A DNA stretch of 37,395 bases from Bacteroidetes bacterium GWF2_33_38. Its GTDB lineage: Bacteria; Bacteroidota; Bacteroidia; Bacteroidales; GWF2-33-38. Where the stretch lies: positions 1-37,395 of the forward strand of contig MEOF01000009.1 in the NCBI GenBank assembly GCA_001769505.1, written 5' to 3'. Each line of letters opens with the position of its first letter. Position 1 is the first letter of the stretch. Of this stretch, positions 23,676 to 32,824 are shown in pieces. Below the pieces are notes generated by a model. That model had not been told where the DNA came from and searched no databases. It saw only the letters and a list, made by a program, of their open reading frames with translations. The position numbers were made by a program, and so were the translations under genes.

Positions 23676-24878
23676 ATGGATAAGAAAAAATTTGAAAAAA
23701 TTATTAGTGAAATAAAAGGATTAAAATCTGATCTTTTTGGAAAAGACTTTTTACTAACTTGGGAAAAAACTCCAGACGAGTTAAAACAAACTTTGTTGGT
23801 TGCTGAAGCATTAAAATTTTTAAGAACTAATAATGTTTCTACAAAATTATATGATTCAGGTTTAGGAATTTCTAACTTCCGTGATAATTCAACTAGAACT
23901 CGTTTCTCATTTGCATCAGCTTGCAATATGTTAGGAATTGAAGTTATGGATTTAGACGAAGGAAAATCGCAAATTGCACACGGAGAAACTGTTCGTGAAA
24001 CTGCAAATATGATTTCTTTTATGGCTGACGTTATTGGTATTCGCGATGATATGTATCTTGGAGCAGGAAATGCTTATATGAGAGAAGTTGGCGAAGCTTT
24101 AGACGAAGGACACAAAGAAGGAGTTTTGGAACAACGTCCATCAATCGTAAACTTACAATGCGATATTGACCACCCAACACAATCAATGGCTGATTTAGCT
24201 CATTTGAAACAAATGTTTGGTTCGTTAGAAAACTTAAAAGGTAAAAAAATTGCAATGACTTGGGCTTATTCACCAAGTTATGGTAAACCACTTTCAGTTC
24301 CACAAGGAATTATTGGATTAATGACACGTTTCGGAATGGACGTAGAATTAGCTTTCCCAGAAGGTTACGGATTAATTCCAGAAGTTATTGAAGTAGCTAA
24401 AGCAAATGCAAAAGCAAGCGGTGGAAGTTTCAAAATTTCTAACTCAATGGAAGAAGCATTCAAAGATGCTGATATAGTTTATCCAAAAAGCTGGGCTCCA
24501 TTTGAAGTTATGGGAAAAAGAACTGAATTACTTCGTGCAAAAGATATGAAAGGTTTGGACGAATTAGAAAAAGTTTGTTTAACTAACAATGCAAAATTCA
24601 AAAATTGGGAATGCACTGAAGAAAAAATGAAACTTACAAAAGGTGGAAAAGCTCTTTATATGCATTGTTTACCAGCTGACATTACAGGAGTTTCTTGTAA
24701 AGAAGGTGAAGTTGCAGGTTCAGTTTTCGAAAGATACAGATTAGATACTTACAGAGAAGCAAGTTGGAAACCATATATTATTGCTGCAATGATAGTAAAC
24801 AGTCAATTTGAAGATGCTGCTAAAGTATTAGAAAAATTAGCTGATAAAGATAAATCAAGAGTGAAAACAAAAAAATAA
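23676..24878 (+). CDS. ygeW: Knotted carbamoyltransferase YgeW
   Basis: 400 residues, cytoplasmic. It belongs to the aspartate/ornithine carbamoyltransferase superfamily: STRTR (72-76, carbamoyl phosphate loop), HPTQ (166-169) followed by SMADLAHL, and HCLPAD (330-335). The extended length (family enzymes are about 310-340 residues), the segment GAGNAYMREVGEALDEGHKEG and the DIDHPTQSMADL block mark the YgeW subfamily. The second substrate of YgeW is not established to my knowledge, so ornithine or aspartate should not be assumed. The C-terminus is Lys-rich. Together with ygeY this would transfer and/or hydrolyse a carbamoyl group in nitrogen or purine metabolism. As in ygeY, Arg is encoded by CGT and AGA with no CGA seen. 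Confidence 0.93.
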   Translation: MDKKKFEKIISEIKGLKSDLFGKDFLLTWEKTPDELKQTLLVAEALKFLRTNNVSTKLYDSGLGISNFRDNSTRTRFSFASACNMLGIEVMDLDEGKSQIAHGETVRETANMISFMADVIGIRDDMYLGAGNAYMREVGEALDEGHKEGVLEQRPSIVNLQCDIDHPTQSMADLAHLKQMFGSLENLKGKKIAMTWAYSPSYGKPLSVPQGIIGLMTRFGMDVELAFPEGYGLIPEVIEVAKANAKASGGSFKISNSMEEAFKDADIVYPKSWAPFEVMGKRTELLRAKDMKGLDELEKVCLTNNAKFKNWECTEEKMKLTKGGKALYMHCLPADITGVSCKEGEVAGSVFERYRLDTYREASWKPYIIAAMIVNSQFEDAAKVLEKLADKDKSRVKTKK

Positions 24879-24900
24879 TCAATTTTGATTTTTAAATATG

Positions 24901-24931
24901 AAAGAGGTTAACACAAATTAGCCTCTTTTTG
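24901..24931 (+). terminator. Intrinsic terminator after ygeW
   Basis: AAAGAGGTTAA (24901-24911), 6-nt loop CACAAA, TTAGCCTCTTT (24918-24928) with one G-T pair, followed by more T. It begins 22 nt after the ygeW stop. Confidence 0.85.
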
Positions 24932-25049
24932 CTTTTATTCCAATACTTCATTCATCTAACAGCTATACATAAAGCGATTGTCATAAAATTTATATCAATA
25001 TTTGTTTAAGGCTGATACATGTTATAAGGTATAAACTCTAATAATTAAA

Positions 25050-25057
25050 TATCTTTG
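25050..25057 (+). promoter_or_regulatory. -7 box of the efflux operon
   Basis: TATCTTTG is a perfect TAnnTTTG box, 19 nt before the ATG at 25077, in the gap between the ygeW terminator and the efflux operon. No convincing -33 box. Confidence 0.45.
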
Positions 25058-25076
25058 TTCAAAATTTATGTAAGCA

Positions 25077-26138
25077 ATGAGAAAACTTATTTTATTCATA
25101 ATTGTTCTGGTCGTAATTTCGGCACTCGCATTTGTTAAGATCTGGTATTTTTCATCAGACGAAAATCAAGCGAAAGATATGGCGAAAGGCAAATCCAAAA
25201 TTGCACTAGTTACCGCAATGATTGCTAAATCAGAGAAACTTGAGAATAAAATTTTCATTTCAGGAAATGTTGTTGCCAACGAATCGGTTGACCTTGTTCC
25301 TGAAACAGCAGGAAAAATCGTACAAATCAATTTTAAAGAGGGAAGTCGCGTAAACAAGGGCGATTTACTCGTAAAAATTAACGATTCAGAACTGCAAGCA
25401 CTGCTTAAAAAATATATTCTTAAAGAAAAGCTTTCTTCGGAAAAAGAAGCACGTCAAAAAAAATTACTCAATATTAACGGTATTAGTCAGCAAGAATATG
25501 ATGCAACTCTTACCGAATTGAATTCTTCACAAGCCGATATTGAACTTACAAAAGCTCAAATTGCAAAAACCGAAATAATTGCACCATTTAGCGGAATTAT
25601 TGGGCTGCGAAGTGTTAGCGAAGGAAGTTACGTGAGCCAATCGACCAAAATTGCGTCTATTCAACAGAACAACCCATTGAAAATTGACTTTTATATTCCC
25701 GAAAAATATTCGAATGCTATAAAAATTGATGATTCAATTAAATTTACCATCGAAGGAATTAACGATACACTCAATGCAATGGTATCGGCTGTTGAACCAA
25801 AAGTTGATGACCTTACCCGAACAATACAAGTGAGAGCAATTACTCAAAATAATTCCGGAAAAATAATTCCAGGAGTTTATGCTCAAATTTTATTCTCGCT
25901 CGAAAAAACAGATAATGCGATATTAATTCCAACACAGTCAATTATTCCAATTCTAAAAGGACAAAAAGTGTTTATCTGTAAAAATGGAATTGCCGAAGAA
26001 GTTAAGGTAAAAACTGGACTTCGCTCCGAAACAAAAATCGAAATTCTTGATGGAATCCAAGCTGGCGATACAATTATTACCACTGGAATTATGCAGTTAA
26101 AGGCAGGAATGCCACTAAAAATTACAGCAATTAAATAA
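25077..26138 (+). CDS. RND efflux periplasmic adaptor (membrane fusion protein)
   Basis: 353 residues. An N-terminal membrane anchor (about 3-26, LILFIIVLVVISALAFVKIWYF) is followed by a lipoyl half-domain (ESVDLVPETAGKIVQINFKEGSRVNKGDLLVKIND). Next come a short alpha-hairpin, shorter than in AcrA (about 105-155), then the second lipoyl half (TEIIAPFSGIIGLRSVSEGSYV), a beta-barrel and a membrane-proximal domain ending in ITTGIMQLKAGMPLKI. It bridges the inner-membrane pump encoded 15 nt downstream and the outer-membrane channel encoded after that. It is the first gene of the operon and no regulator gene is adjacent. Confidence 0.93.
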   Translation: MRKLILFIIVLVVISALAFVKIWYFSSDENQAKDMAKGKSKIALVTAMIAKSEKLENKIFISGNVVANESVDLVPETAGKIVQINFKEGSRVNKGDLLVKINDSELQALLKKYILKEKLSSEKEARQKKLLNINGISQQEYDATLTELNSSQADIELTKAQIAKTEIIAPFSGIIGLRSVSEGSYVSQSTKIASIQQNNPLKIDFYIPEKYSNAIKIDDSIKFTIEGINDTLNAMVSAVEPKVDDLTRTIQVRAITQNNSGKIIPGVYAQILFSLEKTDNAILIPTQSIIPILKGQKVFICKNGIAEEVKVKTGLRSETKIEILDGIQAGDTIITTGIMQLKAGMPLKITAIK

Positions 26139-26153
26139 ACGTTCGAGCTTATA

Positions 26154-29100
26154 ATGAGTAGTTTATCAACCATCAGTGTAAATCGCCCGGTGTTGGCAGT
26201 TGTAATGAACTTGCTAATTGTGCTTTTTGGCTATATCGGATATACTTTTTTGGGAGTCCGCGAATTACCATCAATCGACCCACCAATAATTACGGTTCGA
26301 ACTTCGTATCCGGGAGCAAATGCAGGAGTTATCGAATCTGAAATTACCGAACCGCTCGAAAAATCAATCAATGGAATTGCAGGTATTCGAACCATTTCTT
26401 CGTCAAGCAATTTAGGTTCAAGTGTTATAACTGTCGAATTTGAGCTTGATGTTGACCTCGAAGCAGCGGCTAACGATGTTCGCGATAAAGTATCGCAAGC
26501 CACTAGGCAATTACCAAAAGATATTGACGGACTTCCGGTTGTAACAAAATCTGACGCAAATTCTGATGCAATTATTTCAATGACTGTCGAAAGTGATTCT
26601 CGCAGCCATCTTGAAATCAGCGATTTTGCAGAAAATGTTATTGCTCAGCGAATACAAACCATTCCAGGAGTCAGTACCGTTCAAATTTGGGGGCAGAAAA
26701 AATATTCGATGCGACTTTGGTTATATCCTGAAAAATTGGCCTCTTATGGATTGGTGTCGCTAGATATTATTCGTGCTCTAGATAGAGAAAACATTGAACT
26801 TCCTTCAGGAAAAATTGCCGGAGATAATACAGAACTAACGGTAAAAGTTTTGGGACGATTAAAAAACGAAGATGATTTTAAAAATCTAGTGATTAAAAAT
26901 ATTGGTAAAAAAGTAATACGATTCAAAGATATTGGCGATGCAAGACTTGGAGCCGAGAACGAAGAAACAATCCTTCGACAATCAGGCGTTCCTATGATTG
27001 GGATTGCCATTGTGCCACAGCCTGGTGCAAATTACATTGAGATTGCCGATGAGTTTTACAAACGCCTCGATCATTTAAAAAAAGAACTTCCTCAAGATTA
27101 TAAACTCGATATCGCACTCGATAACACTGTTTTCGTTAAACGCTCAATAAGCGAAGTTCAGGAAACTCTCTTAATTGCAATAACTCTAGTAATTTTAATT
27201 ATTTACTTGTTTTTTCGCGATTGGCTAATCGCCATTCGCCCATTAATTGATATTCCGGTTTCGCTTATCGGGACATTTTTTGTAATGTATTTATTTGGTT
27301 TCTCAATAAATGTTCTCACACTTCTAGCTATTGTTTTGGCAACGGGTTTGGTCGTTGATGACGGAATTGTTGTAACCGAAAATATTTTTAAAAAAATCGA
27401 ACAAGGTTTATCTCCAAAAGAAGCTGCGATAAAAGGTTCATCCGAAATATTTTTTGCAGTTATATCAACTTCTGTTACTCTATCAGCGGTATTTTTACCA
27501 ATTATTTTTCTCGAAGGTTTTGTAGGCAAACTCTTTATGGAATTTGGAATTGTAATGGCAACGGCTGTACTTATTTCAGCTTTTGTATCCTTAACTTTAA
27601 CTCCTGTACTTAACTCAAAATTGATAAGAAAAAACCAAAAGAAAACTTGGTTTTATGAAAAAACCGAACCGTTTTTTGAAAACCTAATTTCGGGATATCA
27701 AAACTCATTGATTTCGTTTATGAAACGCCGATATTGGTCATTCATCATCATTGCAATTTCCATTATTATGATCTTCGGTATCGGAAGTTTAATCAAATCT
27801 GAACTCGCTCCATTAGAAGATAGAAATTGGATGCGACTTTCAATAACAGCTCCCGAAGGTGCTTCGTATGAATACACCGATAATTTTGTTATGAAGCTGG
27901 TAAAATTGGTTAGCGATTCAATCCCCGAGAAACAAGTATTGTTATCTGTAACTGCACCCGGACATGCCGGTTCAGGAGCTGTTAATACTGCATTTGTAAG
28001 ACTTCGACTGACCGATGCAAGCGAACGAAAACGAAGTCAACAACAAATTGCAGCTTATATTACAAAAATTACACAACCATTGACAGAGGCAAAAACATTT
28101 GTAATTCAAGAACAAACAATCTCAGCCGGAGGTATTCGTGCAGGACTGCCTGTACAGTTTGTATTACAAGCACCGAATTTTGAAAAACTTCAAGAAGTGT
28201 TGCCTAAATTTTTGGATGAAGCGACAAAAGATCCTACATTCACTGCTGTTGATGTAAATTTGAAATTTAATAAACCTGAACTAAATATTATTCCTGATAG
28301 AGAAAAAGCAAATGTAATGGGCGTTTCAGAACTAGACATTGCACAAACTTTGCAATTTGCTTTGAGTGGTCAGCGTTTTGCTTATTTTACAATGAATGGT
28401 CGTCAATACCAAGTTATCGGTCAGTTAAGCCGTGAAAACCGCGACGACCCAATTGATTTAAAATCACTTTACGTAAGAAGCAGCAACGGAAAGCTAATCC
28501 AACTCGACAATCTTGCGAGAATAGAAGAAATGAGCAGTCCACCCCAATTGTATCATTACAATCGTTACCAATCGGCAACAATTTCAGCATCGTTGGCAGA
28601 AGGAAAAACCATTGCAGACGGAAATATCGCAATGCGTTCAATAGCAGATAGAGTTTTGGACGATTCTTTTTCAACAGCACTTACCGGAACATCTCGCGAT
28701 TTTGAAGAAAGTTCATCAAACGTACTCTTTGCTTTCGTACTAGCACTTATCATTATTTATTTAATTCTTGCTGCACAATTTGAAAGTTTTATCGATCCGT
28801 TTATAATTATGCTTACCGTTCCCTTGGCTATTTCTGGAGCACTTCTTACACTTTGGTATTTCAACCAAACGCTAAATATTTTCAGCCAAATTGGAATTAT
28901 TATGCTCATTGGTTTGGTTACCAAAAACGGAATTTTAATTGTCGATTTTTCAAATAAATTGAAAAAACAAGGCAAAAATGTTCAGGAAGCTATTGTAGAA
29001 GGTGCTACAGCTCGTTTTCGTCCAATTCTTATGACAAGTATTGCTACTGCATTGGGAGCGTTACCTATTGCACTTGCATTAGGGGCAGGTGCCAAAAGTA

Positions 29101-29249
29101 GAATGGGAATGGGAATCGTGGTAGTTGGAGGTGTTTTATTTTCGCTTATTCTTACACTTTACGTAATTCCAGGCATTTATTCGTATTTGTCACGAAAAGT
29201 TAAAAAGCCAGTGATTAATGAAAATTTTATTGAAATTGAAGAAAATTAA
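26154..29249 (+). CDS. RND multidrug efflux permease (AcrB/MexF-like, HAE1)
   Basis: 1031 residues, the normal length for an HAE1 pump. It starts with a first transmembrane helix (SVNRPVLAVVMNLLIVLFGYIGY) and has the usual two large periplasmic loops and 12 helices. The proton-relay residues are present: the Asp pair in VVDDGIVVTEN (402-403) and Lys in GLVTKNGILIV (924). Further family markers are VEFELDVDLEAAANDVRDKV and the C-terminal ARFRPILMTSIATALGALPIAL. Substrates cannot be told; HAE1 pumps export hydrophobic and amphipathic drugs, dyes and bile salts using the proton gradient. The stop overlaps the ATG of the TolC-like gene (TAATG), giving tight translational coupling. Confidence 0.96.
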   Translation: MSSLSTISVNRPVLAVVMNLLIVLFGYIGYTFLGVRELPSIDPPIITVRTSYPGANAGVIESEITEPLEKSINGIAGIRTISSSSNLGSSVITVEFELDVDLEAAANDVRDKVSQATRQLPKDIDGLPVVTKSDANSDAIISMTVESDSRSHLEISDFAENVIAQRIQTIPGVSTVQIWGQKKYSMRLWLYPEKLASYGLVSLDIIRALDRENIELPSGKIAGDNTELTVKVLGRLKNEDDFKNLVIKNIGKKVIRFKDIGDARLGAENEETILRQSGVPMIGIAIVPQPGANYIEIADEFYKRLDHLKKELPQDYKLDIALDNTVFVKRSISEVQETLLIAITLVILIIYLFFRDWLIAIRPLIDIPVSLIGTFFVMYLFGFSINVLTLLAIVLATGLVVDDGIVVTENIFKKIEQGLSPKEAAIKGSSEIFFAVISTSVTLSAVFLPIIFLEGFVGKLFMEFGIVMATAVLISAFVSLTLTPVLNSKLIRKNQKKTWFYEKTEPFFENLISGYQNSLISFMKRRYWSFIIIAISIIMIFGIGSLIKSELAPLEDRNWMRLSITAPEGASYEYTDNFVMKLVKLVSDSIPEKQVLLSVTAPGHAGSGAVNTAFVRLRLTDASERKRSQQQIAAYITKITQPLTEAKTFVIQEQTISAGGIRAGLPVQFVLQAPNFEKLQEVLPKFLDEATKDPTFTAVDVNLKFNKPELNIIPDREKANVMGVSELDIAQTLQFALSGQRFAYFTMNGRQYQVIGQLSRENRDDPIDLKSLYVRSSNGKLIQLDNLARIEEMSSPPQLYHYNRYQSATISASLAEGKTIADGNIAMRSIADRVLDDSFSTALTGTSRDFEESSSNVLFAFVLALIIIYLILAAQFESFIDPFIIMLTVPLAISGALLTLWYFNQTLNIFSQIGIIMLIGLVTKNGILIVDFSNKLKKQGKNVQEAIVEGATARFRPILMTSIATALGALPIALALGAGAKSRMGMGIVVVGGVLFSLILTLYVIPGIYSYLSRKVKKPVINENFIEIEEN

Positions 29250-30550
29250 TGAAGTATTTTAGTGTTTTCATATTAGTAATTGTTTGTTTTATCTCGGTAT
29301 CAGCACAACAAATTTTGACTCTAGACAGTGCAATATCAATTGCCTTAAAAAACAATTATAGTATTCTGATTTCAAAAAACGAGTCTGAAATTAGTAAAAA
29401 TGATGCAACAATTGGAAATGCAGGGATGCTGCCACAATTGAGTCTAAATGCTTCGGGAACTTTCGCCGACAATAATACCAAACAGGAATTTTCAACTGGT
29501 ACTGTAGTAAGTGAAACTGGAGCTATATCAACTGGTTTAAATGCTGGTGCAGCATTGAGTTGGACTATTTTCGATGGATTTAAAATGTTTATTTCTTACG
29601 ACAAATTGCGAGAAATAAGCAATATGAGCGAAATTTCTTTAAAACTAGAAATTGAAAATACAATTGAGAAAATTTGTACTGAATATTTTCAAATTGTGAA
29701 ACAGAAACAATTACTAAAAGCGATTGAACAAAATCTCGAATTGTACGATGAAAGAGTTAAAATTGCTGAAACAAAATGGAAAATTGGCTCAGGTTCAAAG
29801 CTCGATTATCTTCAAGCAAAAGTTGACATGAATAGTCAGACTTCAAATTATCTCACACAAAAAAATGCGATGAAAGAATTGAAAATTTCACTGAATAATC
29901 TTTTGGCAAATAATCCTGAAAACGAACTCGATGTCGAAGATAGCATATCCATTATTTATTCTCCATTATATGAAGAACTTAAGACGAGCGTTCAAACTCA
30001 AAATGTACAATTATTGCTTCAACAAAAAAATATTGAAATAGAAAAGTATTCATTACGTGAATTGCAATCTCAAGCTTATCCCAAATTAATTTTAAACGGA
30101 GCATACAATTTTTCTCGTACCGACAATCAAGTTGGGATGATTCTTTATAATCGAAATCTTGGACCAAGTGCAGGGCTTACTTTATCATGGAATATTTTTA
30201 GTGGAAATGTGCTCAAACAACAAGTCGCAAATTCTAAAATTTTGATTGAGAATTCTGAGTTATTATTCAACGAAACAAAATCATTTGTAGAGAGTTCATT
30301 GCTAAAAGCTTTCAATGATTTTAATAATGCAAAACAAATACTCGAACTCGAAGAGGAAAATATTATGTTTGCAAAAGAAAATATTGATGTAGCACTCGAA
30401 AGCTTTAGACTTGGAAGCAGCAATGCAATTGAATTAAAAGAAGCTCAAAAAAGCTATGAAGACGCACAGTCAAGGCTTGTAAATGCTCGCTATGCAACAA
30501 AACTTGCAGAAATTCGTCTGATGAAACTGAACGGAATGTTAGTAAAATAG
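29249..30550 (+). CDS. TolC-like outer-membrane efflux channel
   Basis: 433 residues with signal peptide MKYFSVFILVIVCFISVSAQ. Two homologous halves show the outer-membrane efflux protein pattern. In the first half are LDSAISIALKNNYSILISKNESEIS, DATIGNAGMLPQLSLNASGTFAD and EKWKIGSG-type coiled helices (AETKWKIGSGSKLDYLQAKVDM). In the second half are LRELQSQAYPKLILNGAYNFSR and DVALESFRLGSSNAIELKEAQKSYEDAQSRLVNARYATKLAEIRLMKL. It completes a tripartite pump with the two preceding genes; its ATG overlaps the permease stop. A weak hairpin (AACAAT/ATTGTT near 30571-30590) lies downstream but is not a convincing terminator. Confidence 0.95.
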   Translation: MKYFSVFILVIVCFISVSAQQILTLDSAISIALKNNYSILISKNESEISKNDATIGNAGMLPQLSLNASGTFADNNTKQEFSTGTVVSETGAISTGLNAGAALSWTIFDGFKMFISYDKLREISNMSEISLKLEIENTIEKICTEYFQIVKQKQLLKAIEQNLELYDERVKIAETKWKIGSGSKLDYLQAKVDMNSQTSNYLTQKNAMKELKISLNNLLANNPENELDVEDSISIIYSPLYEELKTSVQTQNVQLLLQQKNIEIEKYSLRELQSQAYPKLILNGAYNFSRTDNQVGMILYNRNLGPSAGLTLSWNIFSGNVLKQQVANSKILIENSELLFNETKSFVESSLLKAFNDFNNAKQILELEEENIMFAKENIDVALESFRLGSSNAIELKEAQKSYEDAQSRLVNARYATKLAEIRLMKLNGMLVK

Positions 30551-30645
30551 AATTGTTAACTGACATTGCAAACAATCTTGACAAATTGTTGATTTCTATT
30601 TTTTTTCTTAAATTTATCATATAATTTATTTGAAAAACATATAAA

Positions 30646-32763
30646 ATGCAAAAATATTATATTTTAATTTTAACAGTTATTTTTACTCAGCACGTTTTTT
30701 CTCAAATTCAATATGAGGGGAAACCATATAGTTTTGATTATAAGTCAGATTTATCAACGATTCAGTCGATTGAAATGCCCGAAATAGATGTGCAAAAATT
30801 ACTCGAAGAAGACAAGGAAATTTCACCCATTCGATTTGCAAAAGATTTTGTCGTAAATTATAATTTGAATAATTCGGGAACTTGGGATAAACTTGGCAAT
30901 GGAGATAGGATTTGGCGATTAAAAATTAAATCGAATAATGCTTTAACCTTAAATTTTATTTTCAATAGGTTTTTACTACCAAAACACACAAAACTGTATA
31001 TCTATAACGAAAATAAATCAGAAATTTTAGGTGCATTTACAAACGAAAATTGTATCCCGTCAGCTAAATTTGCAACATCTATTATCAACGGGGACGTCGC
31101 AATCATAGAGTACAATATTCCACATAATGTAACTGAAACTGGAGAAGTCGAATTATTGAAAATTAATCATGGCTATAAAGAGGTTTTTTTCGATTTAAAA
31201 GACGACAGATTTGGTCTTTCGGGAGATTGCAATGTTGATGTAAATTGCGCCGAAGGCTACAATTGGAAAAAGGAAAAGCACGCCGTTTGCAGAATTATCA
31301 TGGGAGGAACTCAACTTTGTACCGGAGCATTAATTAACAATGTGAATAACGATGGAACACCATATTTTCTTACTGCAAATCATTGTACAACAGCTCCGTA
31401 CGACGAATGGGTGTTTTATTTTAATTACGAAAGTCCAACTTGTGGCGGAGAAGATGGCTCAACTGGACAAACAATTTCAGCATGCGAACTTCGAGCAACT
31501 TCAGGAAATCTTGATTTCTGCCTAGTTGAAATGAGCTCTGCTCCTCCAAAAGCCTATCATCCCTACTATGTTGGGTGGAACCACACTATAATTCCCGCTC
31601 AAAATACAACTGGAATCCACCACCCAATGGGCGATGTAAAAAAAATATCAATCGATAACGATTCTCCAATAATTGCCGATTATGGAAATGGCTACGACAC
31701 CGAAAGTCATTGGAAAATTGGAGAATGGAATGTCGGTACAACCGAAGGTGGCTCATCAGGTTCGCCATTGTTTGACGAAAATCATCGACTTATCGGCGAC
31801 TTAACTGGAGGTGAAGCTGCATGTGGAAATTCAGTAAACGATTATTACACTCGTTTCGACTTATCGTGGGATACATACAGCGAAAGTAGTCAACAATTAA
31901 AATATTGGCTTGACCCACAAAATATTGGAGTTGATACAATTGACGGCTACGACCCCTATATGTCAGTTTACTCTTTCGAATGCGACACAAGTAGCAATAC
32001 AAATGATGGCGAAAATATCAAAGCTTATGATTTTAATACAGTTTGGGGATATTGGTCGGGACATAATGAATATGGGTTTTCGAAATTTGCAGATGCTTAC
32101 GAAACAACTAATACTCAATATGTACAAGGTATTCGGCTACCAATACTTCGAGCATACAGTGGTAATACAGATTCGCATATAACCGTGAAAATTTGGGACG
32201 ATAACGGAGGTATTCCTGGAAATGAACTTGCATCAAAAAATGTGTTAATTTCTGAATTTAGTGAAGGCATGTGGAAATATATTGAATTTAATTCATACGT
32301 CGAAGTACAAGGAAAATATTATGTCGGTTACGAAATTTATTACAATACTCCGGTGGATACATTTGTTGTTCACATGGTAGAAGACAGAGGTGAATCAGGA
32401 ATAAATACAGCATTAACATATTACAATAATCAATGGCGATTTTATAATGACATTTCGAGCCTTCATACATCTTTGGCTATCGAAGTTTTAATCTGCACTA
32501 TAACTGGAGAAGAAGATATTTTAGAAACTTCAACATCAGAAGTAAATATTTATCCAAATCCTATGCAATCAAAATTTTATATTAAAACCAATTTTGAAAA
32601 ATTTGACGTAATTATTTATGATATTTTCGGGAGAGTTGTAAAACATGAAAACAATTATCGGAACATTGGTATTGACTGTTCAAACCTTTCAAACGGCATA
32701 TATTTGGTTGAGATAAACGACAAAAAAAATCGTATTATTGAAAAAATATTTATAACTCATTAA
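30646..32763 (+). CDS. T9SS-exported lysyl-endopeptidase-like serine protease (S1)
   Basis: 705 residues. Signal peptide (MQKYYILILTVIFTQHVFSQ), a prodomain to about 190 (WRLKIKSNNALTLNFIFNRFLLP), then a trypsin-fold protease about 205-440. The triad is His246 (LTANHC), Asp290 (NLDFCLVEM) and Ser371 (GSSGSP). Many Cys, including the DCNVDVNC motif, suggest disulfides, and the layout resembles Achromobacter lysyl endopeptidase. Specificity for Lys is not proven. A beta-sandwich module (about 455-620, VKIWDDNGGIPGNELASK, YYVGYEIYY) follows. It ends in a T9SS type A sorting domain (NIYPNPMQSKFYIKT, LSNGIYLVEI). It should be secreted or bound to the cell surface. The neighbour downstream has the same plan. 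Confidence 0.9.
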   Translation: MQKYYILILTVIFTQHVFSQIQYEGKPYSFDYKSDLSTIQSIEMPEIDVQKLLEEDKEISPIRFAKDFVVNYNLNNSGTWDKLGNGDRIWRLKIKSNNALTLNFIFNRFLLPKHTKLYIYNENKSEILGAFTNENCIPSAKFATSIINGDVAIIEYNIPHNVTETGEVELLKINHGYKEVFFDLKDDRFGLSGDCNVDVNCAEGYNWKKEKHAVCRIIMGGTQLCTGALINNVNNDGTPYFLTANHCTTAPYDEWVFYFNYESPTCGGEDGSTGQTISACELRATSGNLDFCLVEMSSAPPKAYHPYYVGWNHTIIPAQNTTGIHHPMGDVKKISIDNDSPIIADYGNGYDTESHWKIGEWNVGTTEGGSSGSPLFDENHRLIGDLTGGEAACGNSVNDYYTRFDLSWDTYSESSQQLKYWLDPQNIGVDTIDGYDPYMSVYSFECDTSSNTNDGENIKAYDFNTVWGYWSGHNEYGFSKFADAYETTNTQYVQGIRLPILRAYSGNTDSHITVKIWDDNGGIPGNELASKNVLISEFSEGMWKYIEFNSYVEVQGKYYVGYEIYYNTPVDTFVVHMVEDRGESGINTALTYYNNQWRFYNDISSLHTSLAIEVLICTITGEEDILETSTSEVNIYPNPMQSKFYIKTNFEKFDVIIYDIFGRVVKHENNYRNIGIDCSNLSNGIYLVEINDKKNRIIEKIFITH

Positions 32764-32824
32764 TTTAGAATTGTAGAATTACAATAGTTTGATTAATTTT
32801 ATTTCCAAAATAAAAAATAAACCC

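Noticed and set aside
30571-30603. AACAAT/ATTGTT hairpin followed by a T run after the TolC-like gene as a terminator
   Set aside because: Only six weak base pairs with a 7-8 nt loop, and the T run starts several bases away; not strong enough to list as a feature.
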